DNA of 64,000 nt from Pseudoalteromonas sp. Scap06 (GCF_013394165.1 NZ_CP041330.1:992001-1056000), one strand, 5' to 3'; shown: positions 44,212 through 53,755, counted from the stretch's first letter. Made by a program: numbers and translations. The notes: generated by a model from the letters alone, not told the origin.

Positions 44212-44676
44212 TTATAAAGAGATTTGTCGGGTTGCGAGGTACTTTTCGTAATCTGGCAAAGAACGCTCAAATTCGCTGTCCATAAGGGGAGAACTTAGTA
44301 ACATATCAGCGCTTACTTCATTACAAGCAACAGGAATGTTCCACACCGCGGCTAAACGAAGCAATGCTTTTACATCGGGGTCGTGCGGCTGAGATGCCAG
44401 AGGGTCCCAAAAAAAGATTAATACATGAATTTCATGTTCCGCTATTTTAGCACCAAGCTGCTGATCACCCCCCATAGGTCCACTGAGTAATTGTACGACA
44501 TTCAAACCGGTGGTTTTTTCTATTAAATGTCCGGTTGTACCAGTGCCGTATAGCTTATGTTTACTTAGCATTGGAGTGTGTTTTTCACACCATAATTTTA
44601 ACGCGGCTTTTTTTCCATCATGTGCAACAAGGGCTATGTTTTTCTTAGCTGGAAGAGATTGTATTTTTTGGTCCAT
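44212..44676 (-). CDS. mgsA: Methylglyoxal synthase
   Basis: A 154-residue enzyme converting dihydroxyacetone phosphate to methylglyoxal and phosphate, a bypass of lower glycolysis under phosphate shortage. [55 protein letters not shown] and the C-terminal ACN segment are diagnostic; catalytic Asp residues lie in AHDGKK and PHDPDV. Length is normal. Confidence 0.96.
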   Translation of the reverse strand: MDQKIQSLPAKKNIALVAHDGKKAALKLWCEKHTPMLSKHKLYGTGTTGHLIEKTTGLNVVQLLSGPMGGDQQLGAKIAEHEIHVLIFFWDPLASQPHDPDVKALLRLAAVWNIPVACNEVSADMLLSSPLMDSEFERSLPDYEKYLATRQISL

Positions 44677-44691
44677 GCTGATTCTTATTAG

Positions 44692-45324
44692 TTAGAGTAA
44701 TAAATTGATAGCCAATGCAATAAATACAATGCCTGTGAACCTATCTATCCAGAGCTGGCTATTTGGGTGGTTTCTAAAAAACTGGGCTATTTTATCGCCG
44801 AAATAAATATACGTGCAGTCGATAGGAAAAGCAAAGATTGGATAAAGCAGGCCAAAAAAAGCCAGCTGAAAAGTTGCAGATGACAAGCTAGGGTCTACAA
44901 ATTGTGGGATAAAAGCAATAAAAAACAAAGCTACCTTAGGGTTGAGTACTTCGGTCATCATCGCTTGAAACATCACGTTTTTGTTTTTACTAGTTGTAAC
45001 ATGAGGCTTATCGTCTTGCTCGCAAATGGGGGGCACAAAGGTGCCTTTAAGCATCATAAACCCTAAATAACATAAATAGGCTGCACCTGCATACTGTACG
45101 CTGGCATACGCTGTTTCAGAGGCTTTTAAAATAGCGCTTAAGCCGACAACCGCAAAAAATGTATGTACTACGCCACCTAAGGCAAAGCCAAAAGCACTTT
45201 GCATACCTGCTTTTCGTCCATTAGCAAATGTTTGTGCCATTAAAAACGCGTTTGATGGTCCAGGCGCAACGGCCATTAAGAAGCTGGCGAGTAAAAATGA
45301 GAGTAAAAAGTCAGGATTGATCAT
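44692..45324 (-). CDS. LysE-family amino-acid exporter
   Basis: A 210-residue membrane protein with six TM helices of the LysE/RhtB family: FLMAVAPGPSNAFLMAQTFANGRKAG with the conserved PGP motif, and GVVHTFFAVVGLSAIL. Members export lysine, homoserine, threonine or related metabolites. It runs in the same direction as mgsA, 15 nt upstream of it, and could be cotranscribed. Confidence 0.88.
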   Translation of the reverse strand: MINPDFLLSFLLASFLMAVAPGPSNAFLMAQTFANGRKAGMQSAFGFALGGVVHTFFAVVGLSAILKASETAYASVQYAGAAYLCYLGFMMLKGTFVPPICEQDDKPHVTTSKNKNVMFQAMMTEVLNPKVALFFIAFIPQFVDPSLSSATFQLAFFGLLYPIFAFPIDCTYIYFGDKIAQFFRNHPNSQLWIDRFTGIVFIALAINLLL

Positions 45325-45377
45325 TGCACTTGATTCAAAAGAGGTTGGTAGTTAATGTTATCAAGCATATAGAAAAA

Positions 45378-45403
45378 TAAAAAGCGGGCATATTGCCCGC
45401 TTG
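45378..45403 (-). terminator. Terminator after Bcr/CflA gene
   Basis: On the minus strand, AAGCGGGC, loop AATAT, GCCCGCTTTTTA. It lies beyond a second small hairpin (GCCTGTG/CACAGGC at 45432-45457) that also follows the Bcr/CflA stop. Confidence 0.8.
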
Positions 45404-45474
45404 GTAAAGAGTTTTAACTACAGTGCTAATTGCCTGTGGTGATTACTATTCACAGGCTCAGCAAACGTATTTTA

Positions 45475-46650
45475 TTAGGCATATTTAGTATAACGAAACA
45501 GTAAGTAAGAAAAGGGAATTAATAATAAAAAGTGTGTGCCTATAAGCTCGGGTGTAGATAAGTTTAAATATTGAGTAATAAACACCAATAAACTTGCCCC
45601 ACTCATTTGCATCGCTCCTAAAAGAGCTGAGGCGGTGCCAGCTTGCTTAGGGAACAGACTTAAAGCTCGTCCAGCGGCAGAGCCAAGTGTTAAAGCAAAA
45701 CCAAAGGCAGCAATAAACATAGGGATCATTAATGCTAATGGGGTTTTATATTGGCTTAATACTAGCATCAGTAAGCCTGCACTCACTAACAACACAAGAC
45801 CTGCTTTTAGTGCTCTTTTTGGTTGGCGTTTAATGTAAATAGGCATGATAAAGCTAGCAAGAATACTAAGCACTGCATTAAGCGAGAACCAAAAGGTAAA
45901 GTCGGCTACGCTGCCCCCTAATTCAGTAATAAGCCAACCAGGAGCCAATGTTACAAATACTAATATAGCTGACATAGTGACCATACATAGCAAGCTATTA
46001 AATAAAAATAACGGAGTTGAAATAATTGGGATAAAGCGCCTTAGATCTAAGATATGCCCCTGGTAATGGCTGTCTACTGGGCGTGTTTCTCTAAACAATA
46101 ATAAGGTGACAATAAATCCTAATAATGCAAAACCAGTTAGAAATAGAAAGTTCATTTGCCAACCAAACTGCACGGTTAACCACGCACCTAAAATGGGTGC
46201 TAACGCTGGAATAAAGCACACGATCCCGTTTAGGTAGGTAATTATTTGGCCACTGCGTTCACTACCAAACTTATCTCTTACTATTGCAAAAGCAACAACA
46301 AAGGTGGCGCATGCGCCTAACCCTTGAATTGCACGAGCAAACATCAGTATTAAAAAGCTAGGAGCATAGTATGCACCTAATGCCGCCAGTCCATATAAAG
46401 TTACACCGGTTAAGGCTACCGGCTTACGTCCAAAACGATCAGCAAGAGGGCCTGCAATTAATTGCCCCAAACCAACAGTAAGCATAAAAATAGCCACCGT
46501 TTGCTGTACTTGTTTTTCGCTCACTGAAAATTGCTCTGCAATAGTAGGAAAGGCAGGTAAATAAATATCAATGCCCATAGGACAAAAAATGACGAGTAAC
46601 GCTAAGATCAGTAATAAAATTAAGTTTGGTTTAGCGGGCTGTGTTTGCAT
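45475..46650 (-). CDS. Bcr/CflA-family multidrug efflux transporter
   Basis: A 391-residue, twelve-TM MFS drug exporter. Family signatures are MGIDIYLPAFPTIAEQF after helix 1, GPLADRFGRKPV (MFS motif A), ARAIQGLGACATFVVAFAIVRD, and ALAPILGAWL (antiporter motif C). AAGGAG precedes the ATG. Related pumps export chloramphenicol-type and bicyclomycin drugs. Confidence 0.93.
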   Translation of the reverse strand: MQTQPAKPNLILLLILALLVIFCPMGIDIYLPAFPTIAEQFSVSEKQVQQTVAIFMLTVGLGQLIAGPLADRFGRKPVALTGVTLYGLAALGAYYAPSFLILMFARAIQGLGACATFVVAFAIVRDKFGSERSGQIITYLNGIVCFIPALAPILGAWLTVQFGWQMNFLFLTGFALLGFIVTLLLFRETRPVDSHYQGHILDLRRFIPIISTPLFLFNSLLCMVTMSAILVFVTLAPGWLITELGGSVADFTFWFSLNAVLSILASFIMPIYIKRQPKRALKAGLVLLVSAGLLMLVLSQYKTPLALMIPMFIAAFGFALTLGSAAGRALSLFPKQAGTASALLGAMQMSGASLLVFITQYLNLSTPELIGTHFLLLIPFSYLLFRYTKYA

Positions 46651-46834
46651 CAGGTCTCCTTTTGTCGGTATTTTAAGTGGCGACTGATGAAAAAGAAAGG
46701 GCTTATGACCGATGCATCAGACATGTTACCTACTTTTAACTTTATTATGATTATTTTTGTTTAAGTATCACACTTCTTTAAACTGATCCGATGTGTTAAT
46801 TTGCTTTTTAAGCAAAGACAATGGAAAAACAATA

Positions 46835-47308
46835 ATGAGTAATGAGTCTGCATTAATAAAAACGTGGCATAAATTTAAAAAGCTGCCGTTTGGTAACTGG
46901 CTGTTTAGTAAAGCCGTATGTTTTAAAGCGCCTTACTTTGGCTCTATGAAACCTACTATTTTAGATTTAAAAGCAGGGCACTGTAGTGCTGTGGTTAAAA
47001 ACACACGCCGTGTACACAATCACATTGGCACTATTCACGCTATCGCACAATGTAATTTGGCTGAGCTGTGTGCGGGGGTGATGGTTGATGCAACGGTACC
47101 TTATAAAACCCATCGTTGGATCCCTAAGGGAATGACAGTACAGTACCTGGCTAAGGTAGACACAGACGTTACTGCTATCGCTGAGATTGACTTGCCTCAT
47201 CAATGGATTGATAAAGAAGATTTAGTCGTACCGGTAAAGCTTTACAATACGCGTAACGAACTGGTTTTTACCGCAGACATAACCATGTATATAACACAGA
47301 AAAAGTAA
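46835..47308 (+). CDS. DUF4442 hot-dog-fold protein
   Basis: A 157-residue protein of the DUF4442/acyl-CoA thioesterase-like group: PYFGSMKPTILDLKAGHCSA, VHNHIGTIHAIAQCNLAELC and KGMTVQYLAKVDTDVTAIAE show the hot-dog helix and strands. It probably binds or hydrolyses acyl-CoA. ATG 46835 begins the conserved part; upstream codons in frame to 46793 lack a site. Confidence 0.82.
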   Translation: MSNESALIKTWHKFKKLPFGNWLFSKAVCFKAPYFGSMKPTILDLKAGHCSAVVKNTRRVHNHIGTIHAIAQCNLAELCAGVMVDATVPYKTHRWIPKGMTVQYLAKVDTDVTAIAEIDLPHQWIDKEDLVVPVKLYNTRNELVFTADITMYITQKK

Positions 47309-47343
47309 GTGTATAAGCCGCTAACGGGATTTTAAAGAGGTGA

Positions 47344-47380
47344 TTAATGGTTTAGCCAAACAGGCAGGCTAAACCATTAT
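47344..47380. terminator. Hairpin between DUF4442 and bactofilin genes
   Basis: AATGGTTTAGCC and GGCTAAACCATT are perfect twelve-base arms with a nine-base loop between two convergent genes. There is no long T tract, so its terminator strength is uncertain. Confidence 0.6.
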
Positions 47381-47392
47381 AAACTAATGTAG

Positions 47393-47875
47393 CTAGCTTT
47401 TAGCAGCAGGCTGCTTATTTACAAACGAAAGCCCACTGTCTTCATTATCAACAATGGCTTTTACATCGTGAACCGGTTTTGGCTTATCTTTAGTATGTTC
47501 AATGACTTCTTTTTCAAAGCGCTGCTTTAAACTACCTTCAATAATAGCACCTGCTTCTATGCTCAGGGTGTCGTGAAAAATATCGCCAAGTACATGAGCA
47601 TTATTTTCAATTTTTACTTCACTTGCATTTAAAGAGCCTATAATTTTACCTTTAACAACAACACTACTTGCCTCAACAACGCCTTCAACAACACCTGAGG
47701 TGCCTATTACTAAATGTTCGGCTTTAATGTCACCGTCGATTCTTCCGTCGAGCTGCACTTCGCCTTGGCTTACTAAAGAGCCCGTTATACGCACATCGTT
47801 AGAAATGATTGAGGGAGTGTGACTCACTCGCTTAATGGATGAGTCTGTTTTTACTTGTTTATTTTTACCAAACAC
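47393..47875 (-). CDS. Bactofilin (polymer-forming cytoskeletal protein)
   Basis: A 160-residue bactofilin: flexible ends around a right-handed beta-helix core (SQGEVQLDGRIDGDIKAEHL, VIGTSGVVEGVVEASSVVVK, GKIIGSLNASEVKIENNAHV, GDI). Bactofilins form non-polar filaments without nucleotide and localise wall enzymes or shape determinants. GTG start. It overlaps by eleven nt the end of an M23 peptidase gene upstream, the same pairing seen for shape-determining bactofilin systems in other bacteria. Confidence 0.92.
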   Translation of the reverse strand: MFGKNKQVKTDSSIKRVSHTPSIISNDVRITGSLVSQGEVQLDGRIDGDIKAEHLVIGTSGVVEGVVEASSVVVKGKIIGSLNASEVKIENNAHVLGDIFHDTLSIEAGAIIEGSLKQRFEKEVIEHTKDKPKPVHDVKAIVDNEDSGLSFVNKQPAAKS

Positions 47876-49028
47876 GAGAAAGCGCCTTTGTTATTTTTAG
47901 TGGATTGACATGCTTGTCGTCTATTAATACTTCATAGTGTAAATGAGTACTTGTACTTCTTCCGGTACTGCCCATTAAACCAATTATATCGTGCTTTGCA
48001 ACAACCTGGCCTTTTTTTACTTTAATTTTGTTTAAGTGACCAAAGCGAGTCACAATACCGTTTTTATGCTCTAATTCGATAAAGTTACCATAACCGCCAT
48101 TACGCCCTGCACGAAGAACAATGCCATCGGCAGGGGCAAAAATTTCTGTTTTATGCCACCCAGCTAAATCAATACCTTTATGAAAAGCGCGTCTTTTATT
48201 CATTGGGTCTTTTCTAAGCCCAAAATTACTAGAAATGTAATACTTAGCAGCAGGCAAAGGCAGAGTGTTTGGCAATGCCGTTAAAAAGCTCTCAAGCTGG
48301 TTTAACAGCAATAGCTTATCGGCAATAGCAAGAAAAGTACTTGGTATTTTACTTTCATCGAGTATATCTAGCGGGCCACCTTGCGCCGTTGTTTGTGTGC
48401 TTAATGTTAGATGTTGCGCCAGTACGTTCTCAAGAACCGTGCCTTGAAGCATTTCTATAATCGCATTGTGCCGTTGATTAATCAGCGCAGCCAATAACGT
48501 GAAATTAGTATCGTACTGCAGATTTAGCATGATATAGCGCTGCTCAAAACTGGTTAAACTGTTTTGTGCATGCTTATTTTGTGTTTTATCTTCTTCGAGC
48601 GGCTCATGAAATTCGCTTTCGTTCTCATTAATAGGAGAAGATTCAAGCTCACCCTCTAATTTTATTGCATCTTTACTTATAGAAGCTGGGAGTGATTCAA
48701 TCATACCTTGTAATAAAGCTTGTTTTTGTTCTAGTTCAGCTAACTGCTCTTGTTGCAATGCGTAGCGTTGTTGCTGTTGCTTTACTTTTTGTTGCCATTG
48801 TACTTGCTTATCAAGCTGAGTTTGCTCGATATGAGAAATTTGGTGTGTTTGCATGTAAACACGGATACTCGAAATACTGATCCATGCAATAGCAATGAAA
48901 ATAATAGCAAGCACAGAAACCTGTAACCAAGGCGCCAAAACAACATGCTTTACTTCACCATTTTGGCGAATAAGCAGCTGACGAGCTGGAAAATGCTTAT
49001 GAAAGAAAGATTTTATAAATACAGGCAT
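47865..49028 (-). CDS. M23-family peptidoglycan endopeptidase, membrane-anchored
   Basis: A 387-residue protein: short cytoplasmic N-terminus, one TM helix (LQVSVLAIIFIAIAWISISS, ~33-52), a long Gln/Glu-rich periplasmic coiled coil (~55-110), and a C-terminal LytM/M23 domain with HKGIDLAGW (first zinc ligands), GYGNFIELEHKNG and THLHYEV (HxH motif). It should cut peptide cross-links. The overlapping bactofilin gene suggests the filament recruits it; this is inferred from other bactofilin-M23 pairs. Confidence 0.9.
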   Translation of the reverse strand: MPVFIKSFFHKHFPARQLLIRQNGEVKHVVLAPWLQVSVLAIIFIAIAWISISSIRVYMQTHQISHIEQTQLDKQVQWQQKVKQQQQRYALQQEQLAELEQKQALLQGMIESLPASISKDAIKLEGELESSPINENESEFHEPLEEDKTQNKHAQNSLTSFEQRYIMLNLQYDTNFTLLAALINQRHNAIIEMLQGTVLENVLAQHLTLSTQTTAQGGPLDILDESKIPSTFLAIADKLLLLNQLESFLTALPNTLPLPAAKYYISSNFGLRKDPMNKRRAFHKGIDLAGWHKTEIFAPADGIVLRAGRNGGYGNFIELEHKNGIVTRFGHLNKIKVKKGQVVAKHDIIGLMGSTGRSTSTHLHYEVLIDDKHVNPLKITKALSRVW

Positions 49029-49171
49029 GTTACATATACACTGGCTATTAACGGATTTAAGATAGCAATTTGAACTAAAAAAGCCAGAAAAAAATTGTAA
49101 CTTCGGCTTAATTAATAAAAAAGGGCGGCTTATTCAGCAACCCTTTCTTATTAGTTTATTGATTTTATGTA

Positions 49172-50485
49172 TTAATTTGCTGGTAGTATGGTGCTCTCCA
49201 CTGAGCCAAAGCCAATTCGTGCAAAGCCTTCTTTTTCACACCAGCCACGCATTATAACGTTGTCGCCGTCTTCCAAGAAGCTACGCTGTTCGCCGTTGCT
49301 TAAAGTTATTTTTTCTTTGCCACCACGAGAAAGCTCAAGTAATGAACCCGCTTCTTCGTGAGTAGGTCCTGATTGCGTGCCAGAGCCCAGCATATCGCCT
49401 GGCATAAAGTTACAACCGTTTACGGTATGGTGAGTTACCATTTGCGCTACAGTCCAGTATGAGTGCTTAAAGCTAGACTTAGACACTTGAGTTGGGTTGT
49501 AGCCTTCATCACGCATTTTTTGCGTTAGAATTTTAACATCCATTTGAATATCAAATGCGCCTTGATCACGGTTAGCCGTTGATTCTAAGTACTCTAGTGG
49601 CTGCGGATCGCTTTCATCACGCGTCCAACTTGTTCTGTATGGTGCAAGTGCTTCGGTGGTTACAATCCACGGAGACACGGTTGATGCGAAGTTTTTAGCT
49701 AAGAATGGACCCAGTGGTTGGTATTCCCATGCTTGTAAGTCACGTGCTGACCAATCGTTGAAAACACAAAAGCCGAATACATGCTTTTCAGCATTTTCAA
49801 TTGCAATAGCATCGCCAAGCTCATTACCCTTACCTAGATAAATACCTAGTTCCAGTTCGTAGTCAAGGCGTTTACATGGGCCAAATGAAGGAACTTCTGC
49901 ATCTGGCGCTTTAGTTTGTCCTTTAGGGCGATGAAACTGCTGTCCAGACACGCCAATAGACGATGAGCGACCATGATAACCAATCGGCACCCATTTGTAG
50001 TTTGGTAGTAAGGGGTTATCGGGACGGAATAAACTTCCTACGGCAGTCGCATGATAAATTGATGTATAAAAGTCAGTGTAATCGCCAATGCGACACGGTA
50101 GAGCAAATTCAATTTCGGTTTGTGGTATAAGCGCTTGTGCTAGTTGATCTTGATGAGCAGAGCCTTCACGTAATGCTTTAGACAGTGCTAAACGAAGCGC
50201 TGACCAATATTGCTCACCTAATCCCATAAACTCGTTCAAAGTCGGGTTACTTGCAGATGCAACGGCTGTTTGGGCGTCACCTGAAAAAATACCGAGTTCA
50301 TTTACTTTTGCTAAATCAATAACCTGATCGCCAATGGCAACAGCACCACGAAAAGCTTCATTGCTATTTTTGCGACGTACTTCTGCAAAAGGTAGGTTTT
50401 GAATAGGGAAGTCACATTGTGCATCATTTGCTGATGCTACCCAGCTAGTTAAATTTATATCATGGGTTTCGTTAATTAAACTCAT
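49172..50485 (-). CDS. fahA: Fumarylacetoacetase
   Basis: A 437-residue enzyme of the last step of tyrosine breakdown (fumarylacetoacetate to fumarate and acetoacetate). The calcium/active-site region is seen in DYTDFYTSIYHATAVGSLFR, YKWVPIGYHGRSSSIGVSGQ, LDYELELGIYLGKGN and FGFCVFNDWSARDLQAWEYQ. Length is like the eukaryote-type enzyme. AAAGGAAA precedes the ATG. It lies after hppD but behind a terminator, so it has a separate promoter. The intervening enzymes HmgA and MaiA are not in this window. Confidence 0.96.
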   Translation of the reverse strand: MSLINETHDINLTSWVASANDAQCDFPIQNLPFAEVRRKNSNEAFRGAVAIGDQVIDLAKVNELGIFSGDAQTAVASASNPTLNEFMGLGEQYWSALRLALSKALREGSAHQDQLAQALIPQTEIEFALPCRIGDYTDFYTSIYHATAVGSLFRPDNPLLPNYKWVPIGYHGRSSSIGVSGQQFHRPKGQTKAPDAEVPSFGPCKRLDYELELGIYLGKGNELGDAIAIENAEKHVFGFCVFNDWSARDLQAWEYQPLGPFLAKNFASTVSPWIVTTEALAPYRTSWTRDESDPQPLEYLESTANRDQGAFDIQMDVKILTQKMRDEGYNPTQVSKSSFKHSYWTVAQMVTHHTVNGCNFMPGDMLGSGTQSGPTHEEAGSLLELSRGGKEKITLSNGEQRSFLEDGDNVIMRGWCEKEGFARIGFGSVESTILPAN

Positions 50486-50652
50486 TACATTTCCTTTGGT
50501 TTAGTTGGTCGCGCTTATCAGTATAAATATCAATTTATTAAATAAGAATATAGCACCCGTTAATTTCATCTATTACTTAGCTATATGGTGATGAAAAGCG
50601 CGATTTAAACACACAGAGAGATAGTTTTACCTCTCAATTACGATTAAACGAC

Positions 50653-50680
50653 AAAAAGCAGCGAAATACGCTGCTTTTTA
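50653..50680 (-). terminator. Terminator after hppD
   Basis: AAAAAGCAGCG, loop AAATA, CGCTGCTTTTT; symmetrical and strong, 17 nt after the hppD stop. Confidence 0.88.
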
Positions 50681-50696
50681 AAGTTACTTTATTTGC

Positions 50697-51743
50697 TTAT
50701 AAAACGCCGCGGCGTTCTTGATCTCGCTCGATTGATTCGAATAGCGCTTGGAAGTTACCTTCACCAAAGCCGCCATCATCAACTCGTTGAATCATTTCAA
50801 TGAAGATAGGACCAAATAAGTTTTTAGAGAAAATTTGCAGTAAATAGCAATCTTCGCTTTGGCTATCAACAAGGATTTGATGTTCACGGATTTTTTCTTT
50901 GTCTTCTTTAACCCATGGAACACGGTCAAAAATAGTATCGTAGTACTCTGGAATAATATCTAAAGTAGCGATAGTCGATTTATCAAGTTTATCTAGTGAG
51001 CTTACTAAGTCGTCAGTTAAGAACGCTAAATGCTGCACACCTGGGCCATTGTATTCACCTAGGTATTCATCAATTTGGTTATTGTCGTTGCCTTTACCTT
51101 CATTGATTGGAATAGAGAAGGTGCCACATGGTGATTTTAATGCATATGAAAGCAGGGCTGTTTTTTGGCCCTTAATATCAAAGTAACGCACTTCGGTAAA
51201 ACCAAACACGTCTTTGTAAAAGTTAGCCCATGTTTCCATAGTACCTTTATATACGTTGTTGGTTAGGTGGTCGATACGTAAGAAGCCTTTACTCTCTACT
51301 TTGTTTGGCTCGCTCAGATCTTCGAAATCATTATCGTAAATAGAGCCTTTATCTCCAAATTGTTCAATAAAGTAAATTAAGCTATCGCCAATGCCGTAAA
51401 TAGCAGGGTACGGTAAGTCTTTATTAGCTGCATCAGTAGCTGGCTTAGCGCCGCGCTCAACCGCTGCTTCAAACGCTGCTTGAGCGTTCTCTACACGCCA
51501 GCCCATAGAACAAATTGCTGGGCCGTGGTTTTTAGCAAACTCAGCTGAAAAGCCGTCGCGTTCATTATTTAGTAAAAAATGAATATCGTTTTGGTTGTAA
51601 TAAACAATGTCTTTACCTTTGAATTTTTTTAATTTTGAAAAACCAAAATCGGTAAACACTTTGTCCATGTAATCGGCATCGGGTGTTGCGTATTCAGTAA
51701 ACTCAATACCAACCAAACCTAAAGGATTATTTACTTCACTCAT
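50697..51743 (-). CDS. hppD: 4-hydroxyphenylpyruvate dioxygenase
   Basis: A 348-residue Fe(II) dioxygenase converting 4-hydroxyphenylpyruvate to homogentisate. Metal ligands sit in RIDHLTNNV (His), GVQHLAFLT (His) and the C-terminal Glu of FIEMIQRVDDGG; GEGNFQALFESIERDQ closes the protein as in other HPPDs. GGGAG precedes the ATG. A TyrR-like site lies about 300 bp upstream and tyrR itself is 2.8 kb away. Confidence 0.96.
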   Translation of the reverse strand: MSEVNNPLGLVGIEFTEYATPDADYMDKVFTDFGFSKLKKFKGKDIVYYNQNDIHFLLNNERDGFSAEFAKNHGPAICSMGWRVENAQAAFEAAVERGAKPATDAANKDLPYPAIYGIGDSLIYFIEQFGDKGSIYDNDFEDLSEPNKVESKGFLRIDHLTNNVYKGTMETWANFYKDVFGFTEVRYFDIKGQKTALLSYALKSPCGTFSIPINEGKGNDNNQIDEYLGEYNGPGVQHLAFLTDDLVSSLDKLDKSTIATLDIIPEYYDTIFDRVPWVKEDKEKIREHQILVDSQSEDCYLLQIFSKNLFGPIFIEMIQRVDDGGFGEGNFQALFESIERDQERRGVL

Positions 51744-52172
51744 TATAATTACTCCCGCAATTAAGCACTGCGATTATTAGTTATCGTATTGCCTGCATGA
51801 TTAACTAGATTACTGCTTTGGGGAAGAGGGTGTTGTGATTTAGTAAATAGCGCGTGTGTAAATTTTACGGGACGGTTAGCAAAGCATGACATTTATTTAC
51901 ATACGAGCCTAGGTAAGTAAAAATTAGCTAGCTCGGATAATGTACGTGTTTTTTATGTATGTTACTGAATTTATTTGTTTTAAATTTAATTGCCCATCTG
52001 TTTTTTTAGTTCTTTCACACTAAAAAAAGAGTGGTTTTTGTATTCTATTGTTTACACTCAACCTGAGCGTAGCTGCTCACAACATTAACAAAGCAATAGA
52101 TACTGAGGGTTTGATTCACTAACTTCATTTACTGTGTAGTATTACATTGTAACAATTAGGTTAGTTAGCCAT
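51744..52172. other. Intergenic region upstream of hppD
   Basis: About 430 nt between hppD and the transporter terminator with no coding frame I would accept. It holds the hppD ribosome site, a small inverted repeat GTAAA-T-TTTAC near 51858-51868, and the TyrR-like box at 52039-52056. Nothing else stands out. Confidence 0.6.
52039..52056. promoter_or_regulatory. Possible TyrR box upstream of hppD
   Basis: TGTATT-N6-TTTACA (TGTATTCTATTGTTTACA) fits the outer TGT...ACA and G/C spacing of the TyrR box consensus TGTAAA-N6-TTTACA, with two mismatches in one half. It is about 296 bp before the hppD start, rather far for direct control. Confidence 0.3.
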
Positions 52173-52210
52173 AAAAATACCCCCTGCAGTTAGCTGCAGG
52201 GGGTATTTAA
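52173..52210 (-). terminator. Strong terminator after POT transporter
   Basis: AAATACCCCCTGCAG, a four-base loop and CTGCAGGGGGTATTT form about fifteen perfect pairs, flanked by A and T runs in both directions, 45 nt past the transporter stop. Confidence 0.88.
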
Positions 52211-52255
52211 TATCATTAGTCAAAGCGCATAATTACGCACTGTGATAAACCTAAA

Positions 52256-53755
52256 TTATTGTGCTGGTGCGGTTTGTTCTAAACCTTGTTTTTCCCATAC
52301 CTTAGCTTTGAAGCTCATCAGCACTAAGATGATACCTACACCGATACTAAATAATGCAATTTGTAAGTAAAGGTTAGGAATTTCTGCAACATTGTTAGGA
52401 TCAAAGTTACCAGCAAGTAAGCCTGAAATTACGTTACCAATTGAGTATGTCAGTACAAATACACCCATCATTTGACCCGTATAGCGACGAGGAGATAATT
52501 TACTTACCGCACTCAATGCAACTGGGCTTAAACAAAGCTCACCCACTGTATGTAAGAAATACGTAGTAACCAGCCAGTAAGGAGCTACTTTTAAGCCTTC
52601 AGCTGCGTAATGCGCTGCCATAAACATAACTAAAAAGCCTGAAGCCATAATAACTAAGCCCAACGCACATTTTACGCTGTAAGTAGGCGAAACCATTTTC
52701 TTAGATAAATTAATCCAAAGAGCGGCAAAAAATGGTGATAGGGCAATAATAAATAGCGAGTTTAAAGATTGGAACCAAGTCGTTGGAATTTCAAATGTGC
52801 CAATAAGACGGTCTGTGTAGTCACGAGCAAATAGGTTTAATGAAGAACCCGCTTGTTCAAAGCCAGACCAAAAACACGCAGAAGCGACACAGACTAAAAA
52901 TAGCGCCCACATTCTTTGCTTTTCAGCGTCGGTTAGTTTGCCTTTGAAATAAACAAGGCCAAAGTAAATGAAAAAGATAACAGTAAATACAACTGCTGTG
53001 TAACCTGCAACAATAGTCGGGTTAATAACTATAGCGCCTGTCATCGCAGCAGCAGTCACACTGGCAACAACAATTACAAACGCAGCAATACCGCCCCATG
53101 CGCGTGAAGCACCTTTAGGGCTTAATGGATTCGCAGGTAACGAGCTATGTTCTGGTAAGTTATTAAGTGTACGTTTGTATTGTATTAAACCAATAGCCAT
53201 ACCTACAGCAGCTGCACCAAATGCCCAGTGCCAGCCTACGTTTTCCATAAAGTAACCACAAACGTAGTAACCAATTAAAGAACCTAAGTTAATACCCATG
53301 TAGTAAATAGCGTAACCACCGTCACGGCGTTCATCTTCGTCAGTATAAAGCTGACCAACCATGGCACTGATATTAGGTTTAAGTAAACCAGTACCCGTTG
53401 CGACAAAGATTAAACCAATGAAAAAAGAATATTCATGCGGAACGGCTAAAATAATGTGGCCACACATGATGATGATACCGCCGTACCATACTGCTTTTTG
53501 ACCACCAAATAATCTATCTGCTAACCAGCCACCAGGTAAACCTAAAAAGTATACTGAACCTGTGTATAAGCCATAAATTGCAGCAGCAGAAGCAACGGTA
53601 AATCCTAAGCCTTCTTGTTGTAAACTTGCTGTCATAAATAATACGAGCATAGCTCGCATACCGTAGTAACTCATTCGTTCCCACATTTCTGTGAAAAACA
53701 GGGTTGAAAGTCCTTTAGGGTGACCAAACCAGCCACTGTCAGAATTTGAACTCAT
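52256..53755 (-). CDS. POT/PTR-family proton-dependent oligopeptide transporter
   Basis: A 499-residue, fourteen-TM carrier for di- and tripeptides. The opening HPKGLSTLFFTEMWERMSYY contains the ExxERF-like proton-coupling motif (E-x-x-E-R), followed by GGWLADRLFGGQKAV, GTGLLKPNISAMVGQLY and FWSGFEQAGSSLN. AGGAAG precedes the ATG. Its neighbours handle tyrosine, so imported peptides may feed that route; this is inferred from position only. Confidence 0.93.
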   Translation of the reverse strand: MSSNSDSGWFGHPKGLSTLFFTEMWERMSYYGMRAMLVLFMTASLQQEGLGFTVASAAAIYGLYTGSVYFLGLPGGWLADRLFGGQKAVWYGGIIIMCGHIILAVPHEYSFFIGLIFVATGTGLLKPNISAMVGQLYTDEDERRDGGYAIYYMGINLGSLIGYYVCGYFMENVGWHWAFGAAAVGMAIGLIQYKRTLNNLPEHSSLPANPLSPKGASRAWGGIAAFVIVVASVTAAAMTGAIVINPTIVAGYTAVVFTVIFFIYFGLVYFKGKLTDAEKQRMWALFLVCVASACFWSGFEQAGSSLNLFARDYTDRLIGTFEIPTTWFQSLNSLFIIALSPFFAALWINLSKKMVSPTYSVKCALGLVIMASGFLVMFMAAHYAAEGLKVAPYWLVTTYFLHTVGELCLSPVALSAVSKLSPRRYTGQMMGVFVLTYSIGNVISGLLAGNFDPNNVAEIPNLYLQIALFSIGVGIILVLMSFKAKVWEKQGLEQTAPAQ

